A stretch of 64,000 nucleotides of DNA from Akkermansia muciniphila (GTDB taxonomy: Bacteria; Verrucomicrobiota; Verrucomicrobiia; Verrucomicrobiales; DEV007), in the NCBI GenBank assembly GCA_945883495.1, contig CAMCXS010000003.1, positions 1 through 64,000 of the forward strand. The letters run 5' to 3'. Below, one piece after another: positions 53,254 to 61,886 of the stretch. Within the stretch, counting starts at the first letter, position 1. Every line of letters starts with the position of its first letter. Both the position numbers and the translations under genes were made by a program. The notes beneath the pieces are model-generated. The model saw only the letters and a list, made by a program, of their open reading frames with translations, was not told the DNA's origin and did not search any database.

Positions 53254-53682
53254 ATGGCATTTCCTATCCGTTCCCCTCGGGATCAAGTTGGCGGTATTTT
53301 CGTTTTCGGCCGGATTCTAGATAAAATCCGGATTCAAGCCCGCGAAGGGAAACTGCCGGACGGCTATCACCTTGGACTCGTGCCGGGCGGTCGCTCCTTC
53401 GATGATCGGGTCTGTCGTTTGCTCGGGGTTGAGTTCGAGGCCTTGCAGGCACGGGTGATCGCTGGTGGGACGGACGAAGAAATCTTGGAGTGGTGTTTCC
53501 AAACTGGCCGGCGACCGGACGCCGAGCAGATTGAGATCTGGAACGGATTTATGTTCAAGCGCGGTTGGCGGGATAGTGCTTCCGCTGGGCTAGCGCAGCA
53601 GAAGGCCGAGGCTGGTTTCGGGTACCGAGACGACATTGTGACGTTCTTCGACCTGATGGACCTTGAGGAAGGCCGCGCCTGA
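53254..53682 (+). CDS. DUF5069 domain protein
   Basis: A 142-aa soluble protein matching the DUF5069 family common in Verrucomicrobiota and Planctomycetota. Typical elements are the N-terminal PIRSPRDQVGGIFVFGRILDKIR, GYHLGLVPGGRSFDDRVCRLLGV, and a central TDEEILEWCFQTGRRP, then IEIWNGFMFKRGWRD. Its function is unknown. The frame is open from 53173, but the ATG at 53254 is where the family begins. It precedes the SnoaL-like gene by 20 bp. Confidence 0.87.
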   Translation: MAFPIRSPRDQVGGIFVFGRILDKIRIQAREGKLPDGYHLGLVPGGRSFDDRVCRLLGVEFEALQARVIAGGTDEEILEWCFQTGRRPDAEQIEIWNGFMFKRGWRDSASAGLAQQKAEAGFGYRDDIVTFFDLMDLEEGRA

Positions 53683-53702
53683 ACAAACGGGAGGTAATGC
53701 GT

Positions 53703-54110
53703 ATGGACTCGCGATCTTTGATTTTGGCCTACTACGATGCGTTCAATCGAGCCGATTGGGAGGGGATGCTGGCGTTGTTGTCTGAAGAGGTGATTCACGA
53801 GATCAACCAAGGAGGGACAGAGTCCGGGAAGGAGAAGTTCCGTGTCTTCCTGAAGCACATGGAGCGTTGCTACGAGGAGCGGCTGGAAGACATGGTCATC
53901 ATGGGCGACCCGGAGCAACGCCGGTACGCGGTCGAGTTCGTGGTAGTAGGCAGATATTTAGAGACCGACGGCTCGTTTCCTGCGGCGCGTGGACAAGGCT
54001 ACCGATTGCCCGCGGGGGCGTTTCTCCGAGTGACAAACGGGAAAATCGATCGCGTGGCAACGGTTTACAACGTGAAGAATTGGATCCGGCAGGTGGAGGA
54101 AGTGGCGTGA
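53703..54110 (+). CDS. SnoaL/NTF2-like fold protein
   Basis: A 135-aa alpha+beta barrel protein of the SnoaL/ketosteroid-isomerase-like superfamily: LILAYYDAFNRADWEGMLALL, HEINQGGT, YAVEFVVVGRYLETD and FLRVTNGKIDRVATVYNV. The fold serves many functions; no substrate can be named. A strong GGGAGG ends at 53694, which gives an 8-bp spacing to the ATG at 53703 but only 2 bp to the in-frame ATG at 53697, so I chose 53703. Its TGA overlaps the GTG start of the GNAT gene. Confidence 0.88.
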   Translation: MDSRSLILAYYDAFNRADWEGMLALLSEEVIHEINQGGTESGKEKFRVFLKHMERCYEERLEDMVIMGDPEQRRYAVEFVVVGRYLETDGSFPAARGQGYRLPAGAFLRVTNGKIDRVATVYNVKNWIRQVEEVA

Positions 54111-54697
54111 GCTTGCGTTTGGAACGGCTGACGGGCGGCCGTGTCGCCGAGTGGTTCGACGAGTTGGCGTATCTGCGCATCACTGTGTTCCGGGAGTTTC
54201 CCTATTTGTATGAGGGCACGATGGAATATGAGAGGAAGTACCTGCGGAACTATGCCGAGACCGAAGGCAGCCTGATCGTCGGAGCCTTTGATGGTTGGCG
54301 TCTGGTTGGGGCATCGACGGGGGTACCAATGGCGGCGGAGCCAGATTATCTCCGAGGAGCCTTTGAGAAGCGTGGGGAGGACGTGCGCCGGATTTTCTAT
54401 TTTGGAGAATCGTTGTTGCTTCCGGAGTATCGAGGCCAGGGGACTGGGGCGTTGTTTTTTGATGAGCGGGAAGCCCATGCCCGTGCGCTTGGGGGATTTG
54501 AGCGGACTTGCTTCTGTGCGGTGATCCGGTCCGAAACGCATCCGCGGCGTCCGGCCGGATATCAGCCGTTGGATGCGTTTTGGCGCCGGCGGGGCTATGA
54601 AAAGCTGCCCGGTTTTACCGTGGATTTCAGCTGGCGGGACTTGGATGAAGTATCGGAAAGTCCCAAGGCGATGACCGTGTGGATGCGCGATCTTTGA
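54107..54697 (+). CDS. GNAT-family N-acetyltransferase
   Basis: A 196-aa acetyl-CoA-dependent transferase. The GNAT motif A is LLPEYRGQGTGALFFDERE, with strand 4 in YFGESLLL and a C-terminal DAFWRRRGYEKLPG. The start is the GTG at 54107 that overlaps the SnoaL stop (GTGA); the upstream open frame is antisense-type filler. The close coupling of DUF5069, SnoaL and GNAT suggests an operon. The acceptor substrate is unknown. Confidence 0.9.
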   Translation: MSLRLERLTGGRVAEWFDELAYLRITVFREFPYLYEGTMEYERKYLRNYAETEGSLIVGAFDGWRLVGASTGVPMAAEPDYLRGAFEKRGEDVRRIFYFGESLLLPEYRGQGTGALFFDEREAHARALGGFERTCFCAVIRSETHPRRPAGYQPLDAFWRRRGYEKLPGFTVDFSWRDLDEVSESPKAMTVWMRDL

Positions 54698-54735
54698 GTG
54701 TTTGTCAGGAGGTTGTTTTGAAGGGAACAGCATTG

Positions 54736-54755
54736 TTGCAAATATAAGTTTGCAA
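54736..54755 (+). promoter_or_regulatory. Operator-like dyad around a -10 sequence
   Basis: A perfect 7-bp inverted repeat, TTGCAAA at 54736-54742 and TTTGCAA at 54749-54755, flanks TATAAG, which fits a -10 box. A possible -35 is TTGAAG at 54718 with a long 19-bp spacer. A repressor bound here would block the gene at 54784. Confidence 0.55.
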
Positions 54756-54783
54756 TCCCTTAGTTTCCGCATACCGGAGCTAT

Positions 54784-55011
54784 GTGACCAGGATGCGCCT
54801 TCACTCCGCTTTGGTGCGTGGCGTCCCGTTCGGCCTCCGAACGCGGGATGGACGTGACTTCAGCGTAGGCGGTCCCGATAGCGCGCTGCTGCCGGAAGGG
54901 GAGGATTACGTGCTATTGTTTGACCACGCCGGCCACCTCACCGTGCTGCCGCTCACGGCCGTTACGGGTTTGATCGAGCAAGACCCGGATTTGCATCCGA
55001 TGACGGTTTGA
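54784..55011 (+). CDS. Small conserved hypothetical protein
   Basis: A 75-aa protein of the pattern PFGLRTRDGRDF, then LLPEGEDYVLLFDHAGHLTVLPL, seen in small Planctomycetota/Verrucomicrobiota proteins that combine a short beta-rich fold with no known function. The GTG at 54784 follows GGAG by 4 bp; the in-frame ATG at 54793 is a close alternative. It is separated from FabF by 106 bp containing a palindrome. Confidence 0.62.
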   Translation: MTRMRLHSALVRGVPFGLRTRDGRDFSVGGPDSALLPEGEDYVLLFDHAGHLTVLPLTAVTGLIEQDPDLHPMTV

Positions 55012-55020
55012 GAGCGGTAG

Positions 55021-55034
55021 CAGGCAATTGCCTG
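55021..55034. promoter_or_regulatory. 14-bp perfect palindrome upstream of fabF
   Basis: CAGGCAATTGCCTG reads the same on both strands and lies 84 bp before the fabF ATG. It could bind a dimeric regulator; no promoter elements are clear next to it. Confidence 0.4.
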
Positions 55035-55117
55035 TGCATTCGAGCTTGAACCGGGGGAATCTGGCCTTATGAAATTCGTTCCCCTTGGCAGTCCGCCCGG
55101 GGGCAACCAAGTATTTC

Positions 55118-56359
55118 ATGGAACGCAGAGTAGTCGTGACTGGACTCGGCGTGGTCACGTCGATGGGCCATGACCTCGCCACCCTTTGGGAGAACCTGAA
55201 AACCGGGAGAAGCGGTGTCCGCCAGATCACCACGTTCGATACATCGCCGATTCGTTGCAAGATCGGCGCGGAGGTGCTCGATTTTGACGGCGACAAGTGG
55301 TTCAACAACCACCGCGACGCCAAGCGGGCGGACCGGTTCATTCAATTTGCCATGGCGGCGTCGAAAATGGCGGTGGCGCAAGCTGGGCTCGACTGTTCGG
55401 CATATGATCCGCGGCGCATTGGCGTTTACATGGGGAGTGGGATCGGTGGGTTGCAAGCCATCGAGACGAATCACCTCGTCGCTCTGAATGAGGGCTACAA
55501 CAAGGTGTCGGCGTTCGGCATCCCGATGATGATCGGCAACGCCGCAGGCGGTTTGGTTGCCATGGATTTGGGAGTGACCGGGCCGAACTTTTGTATTGTT
55601 TCCGCCTGTGCCACGGGCAGCCACAACATTGGAGAAGCATGGCGCACCATTAAATTTGGCGACGCAGACGTCATGGTGGCTGGCGGATCGGAGTCTCCGA
55701 TGACCTTGCTGGCGATGTCTGGTTTCGCCAAGATGCGGGCGCTGAGCCTGCGAAACGAGGAGCCGGAGAAGGCATCGAGGCCCTATGACAAGGACCGTGA
55801 CGGGTTCGTCATGGGGGAAGGAGCTGGAGTCGTTTTGCTCGAGGAATACGAGTTTGCCCGGAAGCGGGGCGCGGACATCATTTGTGAGCTGGCCGGCTAC
55901 GGGACGACGGCGGATGCGTTTCACCCGACGCTGCCCCATCCGGAAGGCCGCGGCGCGAGCGAGTGCATGGAGCGGGCGATGGCGCACGCCAGGGTGAACC
56001 CAGAAGACGTGGGATACATCAACGCGCACGGCACCTCGACGCCTCCTGGGGATATCGTCGAGACCCGCGCCATCAAACGGAGCTTCGGTGATTATGCTCG
56101 CAATGGCCTCCAAGTCAGTTCCACGAAATCGATGACCGGGCACTTGCTCGGTGCCGCTGGTGGCGTCGAACTGGCGGCGACGGCCATGGCGCTGCGGCAC
56201 GGTGTGTTGCCACCGACCATCAATCTGGACACTCCGGATCCGGAATGCGACCTCGACTACGTTCCCCATACCGCCCGGGAATGCAAGATCAAGGTGGCCC
56301 TGAGCAACTCGTTTGGTTTCGGCGGGAACAACGCGTCACTCGTGCTCCGTGCGATCTGA
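55118..56359 (+). CDS. fabF: Beta-ketoacyl-ACP synthase II (KAS II)
   Basis: A 413-aa condensing enzyme elongating acyl-ACP in fatty acid synthesis. The catalytic triad is Cys164 (VSACATGSHN), His304 (NAHGTSTPPGD) and His342 (TGHLLGAAGG), with the Lys in STKSMTG. Length and motifs are those of FabF. The upstream open frame adds 11 residues; the ATG at 55118 gives MERRVVVTGLGVVT. No acpP or fabG is adjacent. The peptidase-like gene overlaps its 3' end by about 11 bp. Confidence 0.95.
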   Translation: MERRVVVTGLGVVTSMGHDLATLWENLKTGRSGVRQITTFDTSPIRCKIGAEVLDFDGDKWFNNHRDAKRADRFIQFAMAASKMAVAQAGLDCSAYDPRRIGVYMGSGIGGLQAIETNHLVALNEGYNKVSAFGIPMMIGNAAGGLVAMDLGVTGPNFCIVSACATGSHNIGEAWRTIKFGDADVMVAGGSESPMTLLAMSGFAKMRALSLRNEEPEKASRPYDKDRDGFVMGEGAGVVLLEEYEFARKRGADIICELAGYGTTADAFHPTLPHPEGRGASECMERAMAHARVNPEDVGYINAHGTSTPPGDIVETRAIKRSFGDYARNGLQVSSTKSMTGHLLGAAGGVELAATAMALRHGVLPPTINLDTPDPECDLDYVPHTARECKIKVALSNSFGFGGNNASLVLRAI

Positions 56360-57494
56360 CCAGGACGAAGCCGCTCCCGTGTTGCCGCATCACAGCCAAG
56401 TCGACCGGCATGACTTCCTGGATCTGCTCAAGCAGCTGATCCGGCAGCCCGCTGTGGTGGGAGCGGAACATTCGTTTTATCAGGTCCTCAAGCGAGAGCT
56501 CGATGAAGTGGGCGTACGCGTTTCCATGTTCGAGGGGTTACTCGTGGCGGAAGGACGCGACCCGGCCTCGTTGCGGATTTCCGCGCACGTCGATCGGCAT
56601 GGTTTGGTCTGCACGGGGCCCAATGAGTTTCAATATGCCGCTTACGTGGCGCGGAACCGAGGCGATCTCACGGGCAATTCGATTTCGGAGCAGACCTATC
56701 AAACGATGGCGGGGCGTTTTGGCGGAAATCCGCTGCACGCTTACGAACCTTGGTCTGGCGTGTACCTGGGCACAGGCACAATCCGCGGCTCATTTCTGTG
56801 CGAGCGGCGGGGCAACATCATTTTTGAGACGGAGGGGCTAGGGCATTTGCTGCCGGGAACGCCGGTGGCGTATCTCGACCGGATGGTGCACTCCGGAGAT
56901 CGCATCTCCGCGCAGCTAGACAATGTGCTTTCTGTCGCGGTGCTCATCCATCTTTTCCGGCATGGGTTTCAAGGAACGGCATTCTTCACCTCCCAAGAAG
57001 AGGCGGGCCGGAGCTGGCGATTTCTGCTGGAATGGTTCCAGCGATACGACCTCTCCACGGAGCGGCTGCTGGTGCTCGACACCAGTCCGTTTCCGGACGA
57101 CGCCCAGGCCAATTCCCAGGACCTCGTTTTGCGCCGCCGGGATACGCACGCGCCGTTCTCCCCGGCCTTGGTGGCCGAGTTGGAGGCGATTTGCAATCGT
57201 TTGGGGTTCTCCTACCTCTTCAAGGATGAGTGGATGGAACGGACCAATGAGGAGCGTGCCAAGCAAGGATTGCCGGTCCGGTCCGTCGGAAGCACGGAAC
57301 TGGGAAGGCTTATCGTGGCCTCGGGGGGCAAGATCCAGGGGGCGACTTTGCAGATTCCGACGACAGGGTATCACACGCCTCGCGAGAGCGCGCGCCTGAC
57401 GTCCGTCTTTGGCTGTATCGACACCATCTGGGCATTGGCCGGAATGAAGAAACCGATCCGGCGTCAACGCAGAGCGGCCAAAGTGGAGCCGTAA
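56349..57494 (+). CDS. M42/M20-like metallopeptidase family protein
   Basis: A 381-aa protein related to dizinc aminopeptidases of clan MH: ISAHVDRHGLVCT holds the first metal-ligand His-X-Asp, QLDNVLSVAVLIHLF has the bridging Asp, TSQEEAGR supplies the catalytic Glu pair, VLDTSPF gives another Asp, and the late PTTGYHTPRE has the final His. These suggest an active enzyme, although a deblocking or dipeptidase role cannot be separated. The start is uncertain: the GTG at 56349 overlaps fabF, and the GTG at 56379 is an alternative. Its end overlaps the convergent CrtC/AttH-like gene by 31 bp. Confidence 0.8.
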   Translation: MRSDQDEAAPVLPHHSQVDRHDFLDLLKQLIRQPAVVGAEHSFYQVLKRELDEVGVRVSMFEGLLVAEGRDPASLRISAHVDRHGLVCTGPNEFQYAAYVARNRGDLTGNSISEQTYQTMAGRFGGNPLHAYEPWSGVYLGTGTIRGSFLCERRGNIIFETEGLGHLLPGTPVAYLDRMVHSGDRISAQLDNVLSVAVLIHLFRHGFQGTAFFTSQEEAGRSWRFLLEWFQRYDLSTERLLVLDTSPFPDDAQANSQDLVLRRRDTHAPFSPALVAELEAICNRLGFSYLFKDEWMERTNEERAKQGLPVRSVGSTELGRLIVASGGKIQGATLQIPTTGYHTPRESARLTSVFGCIDTIWALAGMKKPIRRQRRAAKVEP

Positions 57495-58564
57495 CCGGTC
57501 ATTTCAAGGTAGCCGAAACCGCTGGTGGGGTGTCCGTTCCGGGTACCCTCAACGATTGTCGATCCTTCCCAGTAGGACACCGAGGAGAGCTGCAATTCCT
57601 GGTTCGGGATCGCGGCTTTGACGCGAAGCGACAGCCCCATGGACGGGATCTCCGCTCGCCAATCGATGGGATAGCTGACACCAGTCTGGGCATTCTTCCA
57701 GATTTTACCAGCGGTGAAACGGATCTCCCCATGCTTGAGCCGGCGCGTGGTTCCATCGGATTCGATCAGGGTGCCGGAGGTGAAGGCGCTTGAACCGTCA
57801 GTGCGCCGCAGTTGGAAGAGCATGACTTCAACATTTTGGTCCAAATGAATCGAAAACCAGTCCCAGCCGCTTACTCCTTGGCCGAGGACGCTGGTGCTCC
57901 ACTCGCGGTCAAACCAACTGGTGCCTTGCACCGTGAAACTCCGTGAGCCCAAACGCAGGCTTCCTTTCGAGTCCAGTCGCGTGTGGCTGAAATAATGCGA
58001 GGCATTGCCTGCGTCCGGTGACTTGGCGCTGATGCCATCTTCTCCATGGAAAACGGGAGGCTTCTTGGACGTGAGACCGAGTTGAATCGCCATGTCTTGG
58101 TTTGTGGCGGACAATGCGTAACTGCCTGGCTTCGGTTGACGCAGCGTCCAATCGCCGATCCAGACTAGACGATCGTCCCCGCCGCCGCTGCCTGCTTCGC
58201 CGAAGACTCCCCGGGAAATGGTCTCCGTCGCGTGAAACTTTCTTGCTTCCAGATCGCTAATGGCGAAGTGGGCGAACCAAAAGTGATCGGTTACGAACGC
58301 GGACTTGGCGGGGGGGCGTTGCCCCGGTGGCCGGATGCCCTGGCGGAAAAAGGTCAGTTGGTAGCCGAAGCGCCTTCCGGTGGAATCCTCGCGAAGGTTC
58401 CCGGTGAAATACCACCACTCGGTCTTGAAATCGGGATGCGCGGATTCGTCGCGTGGGAAGACGTATTCCCAACCCGGGGCGGATTTTTGCCATTGGGCGG
58501 GGAGTGACGGCGCCAGCGGGAACGCGAACGCAACCGCGAATAGAAGCCAGGGGATTTCACGCAT
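57464..58564 (-). CDS. Secreted AttH/CrtC-like (carotenoid hydratase-like) protein
   Basis: A 366-aa exported protein (signal MREIPWLLFAVAFAFPLAPSL) with the lipocalin-like double-barrel fold of the CrtC/AttH family: HPDFKTEWWYFTGNL, FGYQLTFFRQG, TSWFDREWSTSVLG and GWDWFSIHLDQNVEVMLFQL. Family members include carotenoid 1,2-hydratases, but many are lipoproteins with no assigned reaction and no carotenoid gene is nearby, so I do not assign it. It lies 10 bp downstream of the second GHL10 gene, suggesting one operon. Confidence 0.88.
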   Translation of the reverse strand: MREIPWLLFAVAFAFPLAPSLPAQWQKSAPGWEYVFPRDESAHPDFKTEWWYFTGNLREDSTGRRFGYQLTFFRQGIRPPGQRPPAKSAFVTDHFWFAHFAISDLEARKFHATETISRGVFGEAGSGGGDDRLVWIGDWTLRQPKPGSYALSATNQDMAIQLGLTSKKPPVFHGEDGISAKSPDAGNASHYFSHTRLDSKGSLRLGSRSFTVQGTSWFDREWSTSVLGQGVSGWDWFSIHLDQNVEVMLFQLRRTDGSSAFTSGTLIESDGTTRRLKHGEIRFTAGKIWKNAQTGVSYPIDWRAEIPSMGLSLRVKAAIPNQELQLSSVSYWEGSTIVEGTRNGHPTSGFGYLEMTGYGSTLAALR

Positions 58565-58574
58565 TCTCTCACTG

Positions 58575-60071
58575 TTACGGCTTGGATGCGGAAGCAGCCG
58601 CCGTGGAAAGAGCGATCGTGTTCACGGCTCCGAGGAGGCCGGTGTGGCCGACTGCCCGGATGGCGATATGGTCCGGGTTTCCGGGGATCCGGAGGGTCGC
58701 GACGTCGCCAGGGACCGGGCGCAGCGTTTTCCAGGAAGCGCCGGAGAGGGTTTGGATCAGCCACCAACGCACCTTCGATGAGTTGGAACGGGAACTCTCC
58801 CAGCTGACTTCGATGGCATTTTTCTCGCGATTCGCCACTTGGAGGCTTGCCAGTGGGAGTTTGCCGGCGTCTTCGCGGAGCCAGGGACTGGAGGGAGGAA
58901 GGGCGACCTCCGTGTATGCTTTGGATTTGAGGAGCTTCGTCACGTTCGAGTAATTCGCCATGAGGCTTTCCATGCTGAAGAGCACATGGCCGGACTTGGC
59001 GAGGTTGATTTGCTTGAGGGCATCGTAAGCCGTTCGGCCCTCGGTGTTGATCCGGTAGATGGCGATTCCTGGCCACACATGACGGTGCTGGACGTTCTCC
59101 TGGTTCCACCAAGTATGGAGGCCGGCGAAGCCGTATTGCTTGCTGGATGTCTCCCAGTAGAGTTGCGGAGCGATGTAATCCAGCCATCCTTCGCGGAGCC
59201 ACAGGCGCGTATCGGCATAGAGTTGGTCGTAAGAATCCAGGCTGGCTTTGACTTGGGCTGGTTGGCCGGGCCGGTAGATGCCGAACGGGCTGATGCCGAA
59301 TTCACAGGATGGATTCTCTTTGCGCACGAGCCGGTGCACTTGATTGACGAACGCGTTGACGTGGCTGCGGCGCCAGTCCGCGCGGGACAAGTCGCCTCCG
59401 GTTTTTCGGTAAGCGGTCCAGGACTTGTCATCGTTGAAGTCCTGGTAGCTGCCATCGACCTTGACCGGGTAGGGATAGAAGTAGTCATCGAGATGCACGG
59501 CATCAATGTCGTAACGCCGGAGAACATCGCGGACGGATTCGAGAGCCCGGGTGCGAACTTCGGGAATGGCTGGGTCGAGCCAGACCTTGGGGCCGTAGCG
59601 GACCGTGTATTGGGGATGGGTGCGAGAGATGTGGGACTTGGAAATCCGCCCGTGATCCGAGTTGATGGCGCGGAACGGATTGAACCAGGCGTGCAACTCT
59701 AATCCGCGCTGGTGGGCCGCATCGATGGCGAACTGGAGCGGATCGTAGCCAGGGGATTCTCCCATGGTGCCGGTCAGCCAAGGGCTCCATGGGTCCGTTT
59801 TGGAGGGATAAAGCGCGTCGCACTCGGACCGTACTTGCAAGATGACCGCGTTGAGGCCGAGATCCGCGCAACGGTCGAGCATCTTGACGAGCTGTTGCTG
59901 CTGTTCCTGCATGGGGAGCCCTTCGCGGGTGGGCCAATCGACGTTGTGAATGGTCGTGATCCAGACTCCGCGGAATTCGCGGCGTGGTTCCGGCGGCGCG
60001 GAAGGGAGCTGGCCGGCCATCCCAAAAACGGGCAGGAGCGCAAGGAGGGGGAAGAGGATGGACTTGAACAC
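58575..60071 (-). CDS. Secreted GHL10-family glycoside hydrolase-like protein (DUF187), copy 2
   Basis: A 498-aa paralogue of the protein at 14931 with the same motif order: FRGVWITTIHNVDWP, LQVRSECDALYPS, ELHAWFNPFRA, AVHLDDYFYPYP and IAPQLYWE. The frame opens at 60188 and an ATG lies at 60146, but that is only 14 bp from the divergent ATG at 60161. I prefer the GTG at 60071, which places a signal-like segment (FKSILFPLLALLPVFGMAG) at the start and leaves 89 bp for promoters. It is followed by the AttH/CrtC-like gene. Substrate unknown; peptidoglycan or polysaccharide is a guess. Confidence 0.87.
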   Translation of the reverse strand: MFKSILFPLLALLPVFGMAGQLPSAPPEPRREFRGVWITTIHNVDWPTREGLPMQEQQQQLVKMLDRCADLGLNAVILQVRSECDALYPSKTDPWSPWLTGTMGESPGYDPLQFAIDAAHQRGLELHAWFNPFRAINSDHGRISKSHISRTHPQYTVRYGPKVWLDPAIPEVRTRALESVRDVLRRYDIDAVHLDDYFYPYPVKVDGSYQDFNDDKSWTAYRKTGGDLSRADWRRSHVNAFVNQVHRLVRKENPSCEFGISPFGIYRPGQPAQVKASLDSYDQLYADTRLWLREGWLDYIAPQLYWETSSKQYGFAGLHTWWNQENVQHRHVWPGIAIYRINTEGRTAYDALKQINLAKSGHVLFSMESLMANYSNVTKLLKSKAYTEVALPPSSPWLREDAGKLPLASLQVANREKNAIEVSWESSRSNSSKVRWWLIQTLSGASWKTLRPVPGDVATLRIPGNPDHIAIRAVGHTGLLGAVNTIALSTAAASASKP

Positions 60072-60160
60072 GAGGCGGGTGGAATTCTTGGCAGGAATTG
60101 TAATGACGATGCCGAAGACTTCGACGTCATAATTCAAAGCATCCATTTGGACTTCATCAT

Positions 60161-60937
60161 ATGACAACACCACCCGCGGCCCAACCACCGTTCCGTCCGG
60201 CCTCCATTTCGCCTGAACCCGCGGAGTCCGCTATTCCCACGCCAGCGGCTCCCCGGCGCTCGCTCATGCCGCTCTGGATCAGCTTGGGGGCGCTGACCGC
60301 GTTGGCGATCGCTGGCGTCTTCACGTATAACTACTATTTCCACGCGAGTATTCGGCCCACGAAGTTGAACGACCGGGAGATGCTGGTCTTGAACGAGAAA
60401 ATCAAGACCATCGAAGAGAGCAGTGAGGCCTCCCCGGACGGCACTCTCCGCGAGGATGTGCTCCGGGAATCCGGCCGTGTCACTGTTCTGCCGCCAGTCG
60501 CTCCCGCAGCTCCAATCGAGCAACCTCGTGATGAGAGGACCTTAGTGCTTTCGCAACGGGAACTGAACGGGATTTTGAATCACAACACTGAGTTCGGGCA
60601 GTACGTGAAGATTGATCTCAAGCCCGGCTACTTCGATGTGACCACCATCGTCCCGGTGCCCGAGGACGCGCCGTTCCTCGGTGGCAAAACGCTCCGCCTT
60701 AGCATTGACGTGAATCTGAAGAAGGCGGAGGGCGGGAACATGGTTTTGGCGGTGCGCGACGTCAGCATTCTCGGTGTGCCGCTCCCGGCAGCGTGGCTGG
60801 AGGCGCTGGGCATCAACAAGGGAGACAACCTCCTCAAGGAATTGGAAGCGCAGTCGCCCTTCTTTGAACGCCTCTTTGCGGGCATCGAGAAAGTGGAGCT
60901 GGCTGGTGGCGAAATGAAAGTCCGCCTCGCGGAGTAA
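60161..60937 (+). CDS. Single-span membrane-anchored protein (YpmS/DUF2140-like)
   Basis: A 258-aa protein with a Pro-rich N-terminal cytoplasmic tail, one helix at about 38-58 (LWISLGALTALAIAGVF), a linker rich in Glu and Pro, and a C-terminal beta-rich domain (LSQRELNGILNHN, VKIDLKPGYFDVTTIVPVP). The LSQRELN segment resembles YpmS/DUF2140-like proteins; I am not sure of the family. It is divergent from the GHL10 gene and convergent with the SMP-30 gene, 9 bp away. Confidence 0.72.
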   Translation: MTTPPAAQPPFRPASISPEPAESAIPTPAAPRRSLMPLWISLGALTALAIAGVFTYNYYFHASIRPTKLNDREMLVLNEKIKTIEESSEASPDGTLREDVLRESGRVTVLPPVAPAAPIEQPRDERTLVLSQRELNGILNHNTEFGQYVKIDLKPGYFDVTTIVPVPEDAPFLGGKTLRLSIDVNLKKAEGGNMVLAVRDVSILGVPLPAAWLEALGINKGDNLLKELEAQSPFFERLFAGIEKVELAGGEMKVRLAE

Positions 60938-60946
60938 CACGACCGG

Positions 60947-61822
60947 TCAGAGTGGAAGCGGATTCGATTCGCGGCCTCCGACTCCCAGCGTGAGGGCAAA
61001 GATGGCGCCGGTTTGGGGATACTCGTCCAGGTCCGTCCAGCCTCCGTCGGGGGAGCCGATCGCGGTCGTGATATACAGAGTGCGGAAGTCCTCCCCGCCA
61101 AAGCAGCAACTCGTCACTCGCGGCGTGGGGAGATCGATCTTCGCCACCGTTTCCCCGGTGATGGGATCGTAACACGCCACGCATCCGCCCATCCAGTGTG
61201 CTACCCAGAGGCGATCTTGGCTATCGATCGTCATTCCATCCGGATAGCCCCGGTCCGGGGGAATCGCCACCGCGACGCGACGCCCGCTGATGGCGCCGGA
61301 GCCTGGATCGAAGTCGAAGGCGTGGACTTCGCGCGTGGCGCTGTCGATGAAGTAAAACGTTTGATCGTCGCGGCTCCAGCAAAGTCCGTTGGAGACCGTC
61401 ACGCTGGGTACTCGGCTTTCCAGGCTGCGGCCGGGCGTGAGGCAGTAGAGGGTTCCGGCGCCGTGGTTTCCCTCGCGGCTCATCGTTCCCACCCAGAAGC
61501 GTCCGGCTGAGTCGCACTTGCCATCGTTGAAACGAGTTGCCGGTGACTCGGGATAGGCGGCGATGCGATGAATCAGGCCGGTGTCAGTTTGGTAGGTGTG
61601 GATCCCGTTGTCGAGCGCCAGAGCCACCGCCGCCGGATCGCTGGTCAGCACCACGGTTCCGGGCGTTCCTGGAAGATCGCGGATCGTGGTGATCCCATCA
61701 CGATCCAGCCAAGCGAGCTTCCGTTCGTTGATATCGATCCAGTAAAGCCGTTGGAGGCGATGGTCCCAGAGGCAGCCTTCGCCCAGAGAAAACGGGCCGG
61801 GTGATACGATGTGCGGGATCAT
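60947..61822 (-). CDS. SMP-30/gluconolactonase family protein
   Basis: A 291-aa six-bladed propeller enzyme. Typical segments are GPFSLGEGCLWD with the metal Glu, ATRFNDGKCDSAGRFWVGTMS with the Asn/Asp metal ligands, VSNGLCWSRDDQTFYFIDSATR and GYPDGMTIDSQDRLWVAHW with the later Asp. This matches SMP-30 proteins that hydrolyse aldonolactones. The ATG at 61822 (MIPHIVSPGPFSLGEG) was chosen since the longer frame has no homology. It follows queC after 64 bp on the same strand. Confidence 0.92.
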   Translation of the reverse strand: MIPHIVSPGPFSLGEGCLWDHRLQRLYWIDINERKLAWLDRDGITTIRDLPGTPGTVVLTSDPAAVALALDNGIHTYQTDTGLIHRIAAYPESPATRFNDGKCDSAGRFWVGTMSREGNHGAGTLYCLTPGRSLESRVPSVTVSNGLCWSRDDQTFYFIDSATREVHAFDFDPGSGAISGRRVAVAIPPDRGYPDGMTIDSQDRLWVAHWMGGCVACYDPITGETVAKIDLPTPRVTSCCFGGEDFRTLYITTAIGSPDGGWTDLDEYPQTGAIFALTLGVGGRESNPLPL

Positions 61823-61886
61823 GGTGCGGACGGGCTGTTTTTTTGTCGGAGCCGGCGGAAGGAAACAAGGGAAAAACGAGGTTTGC

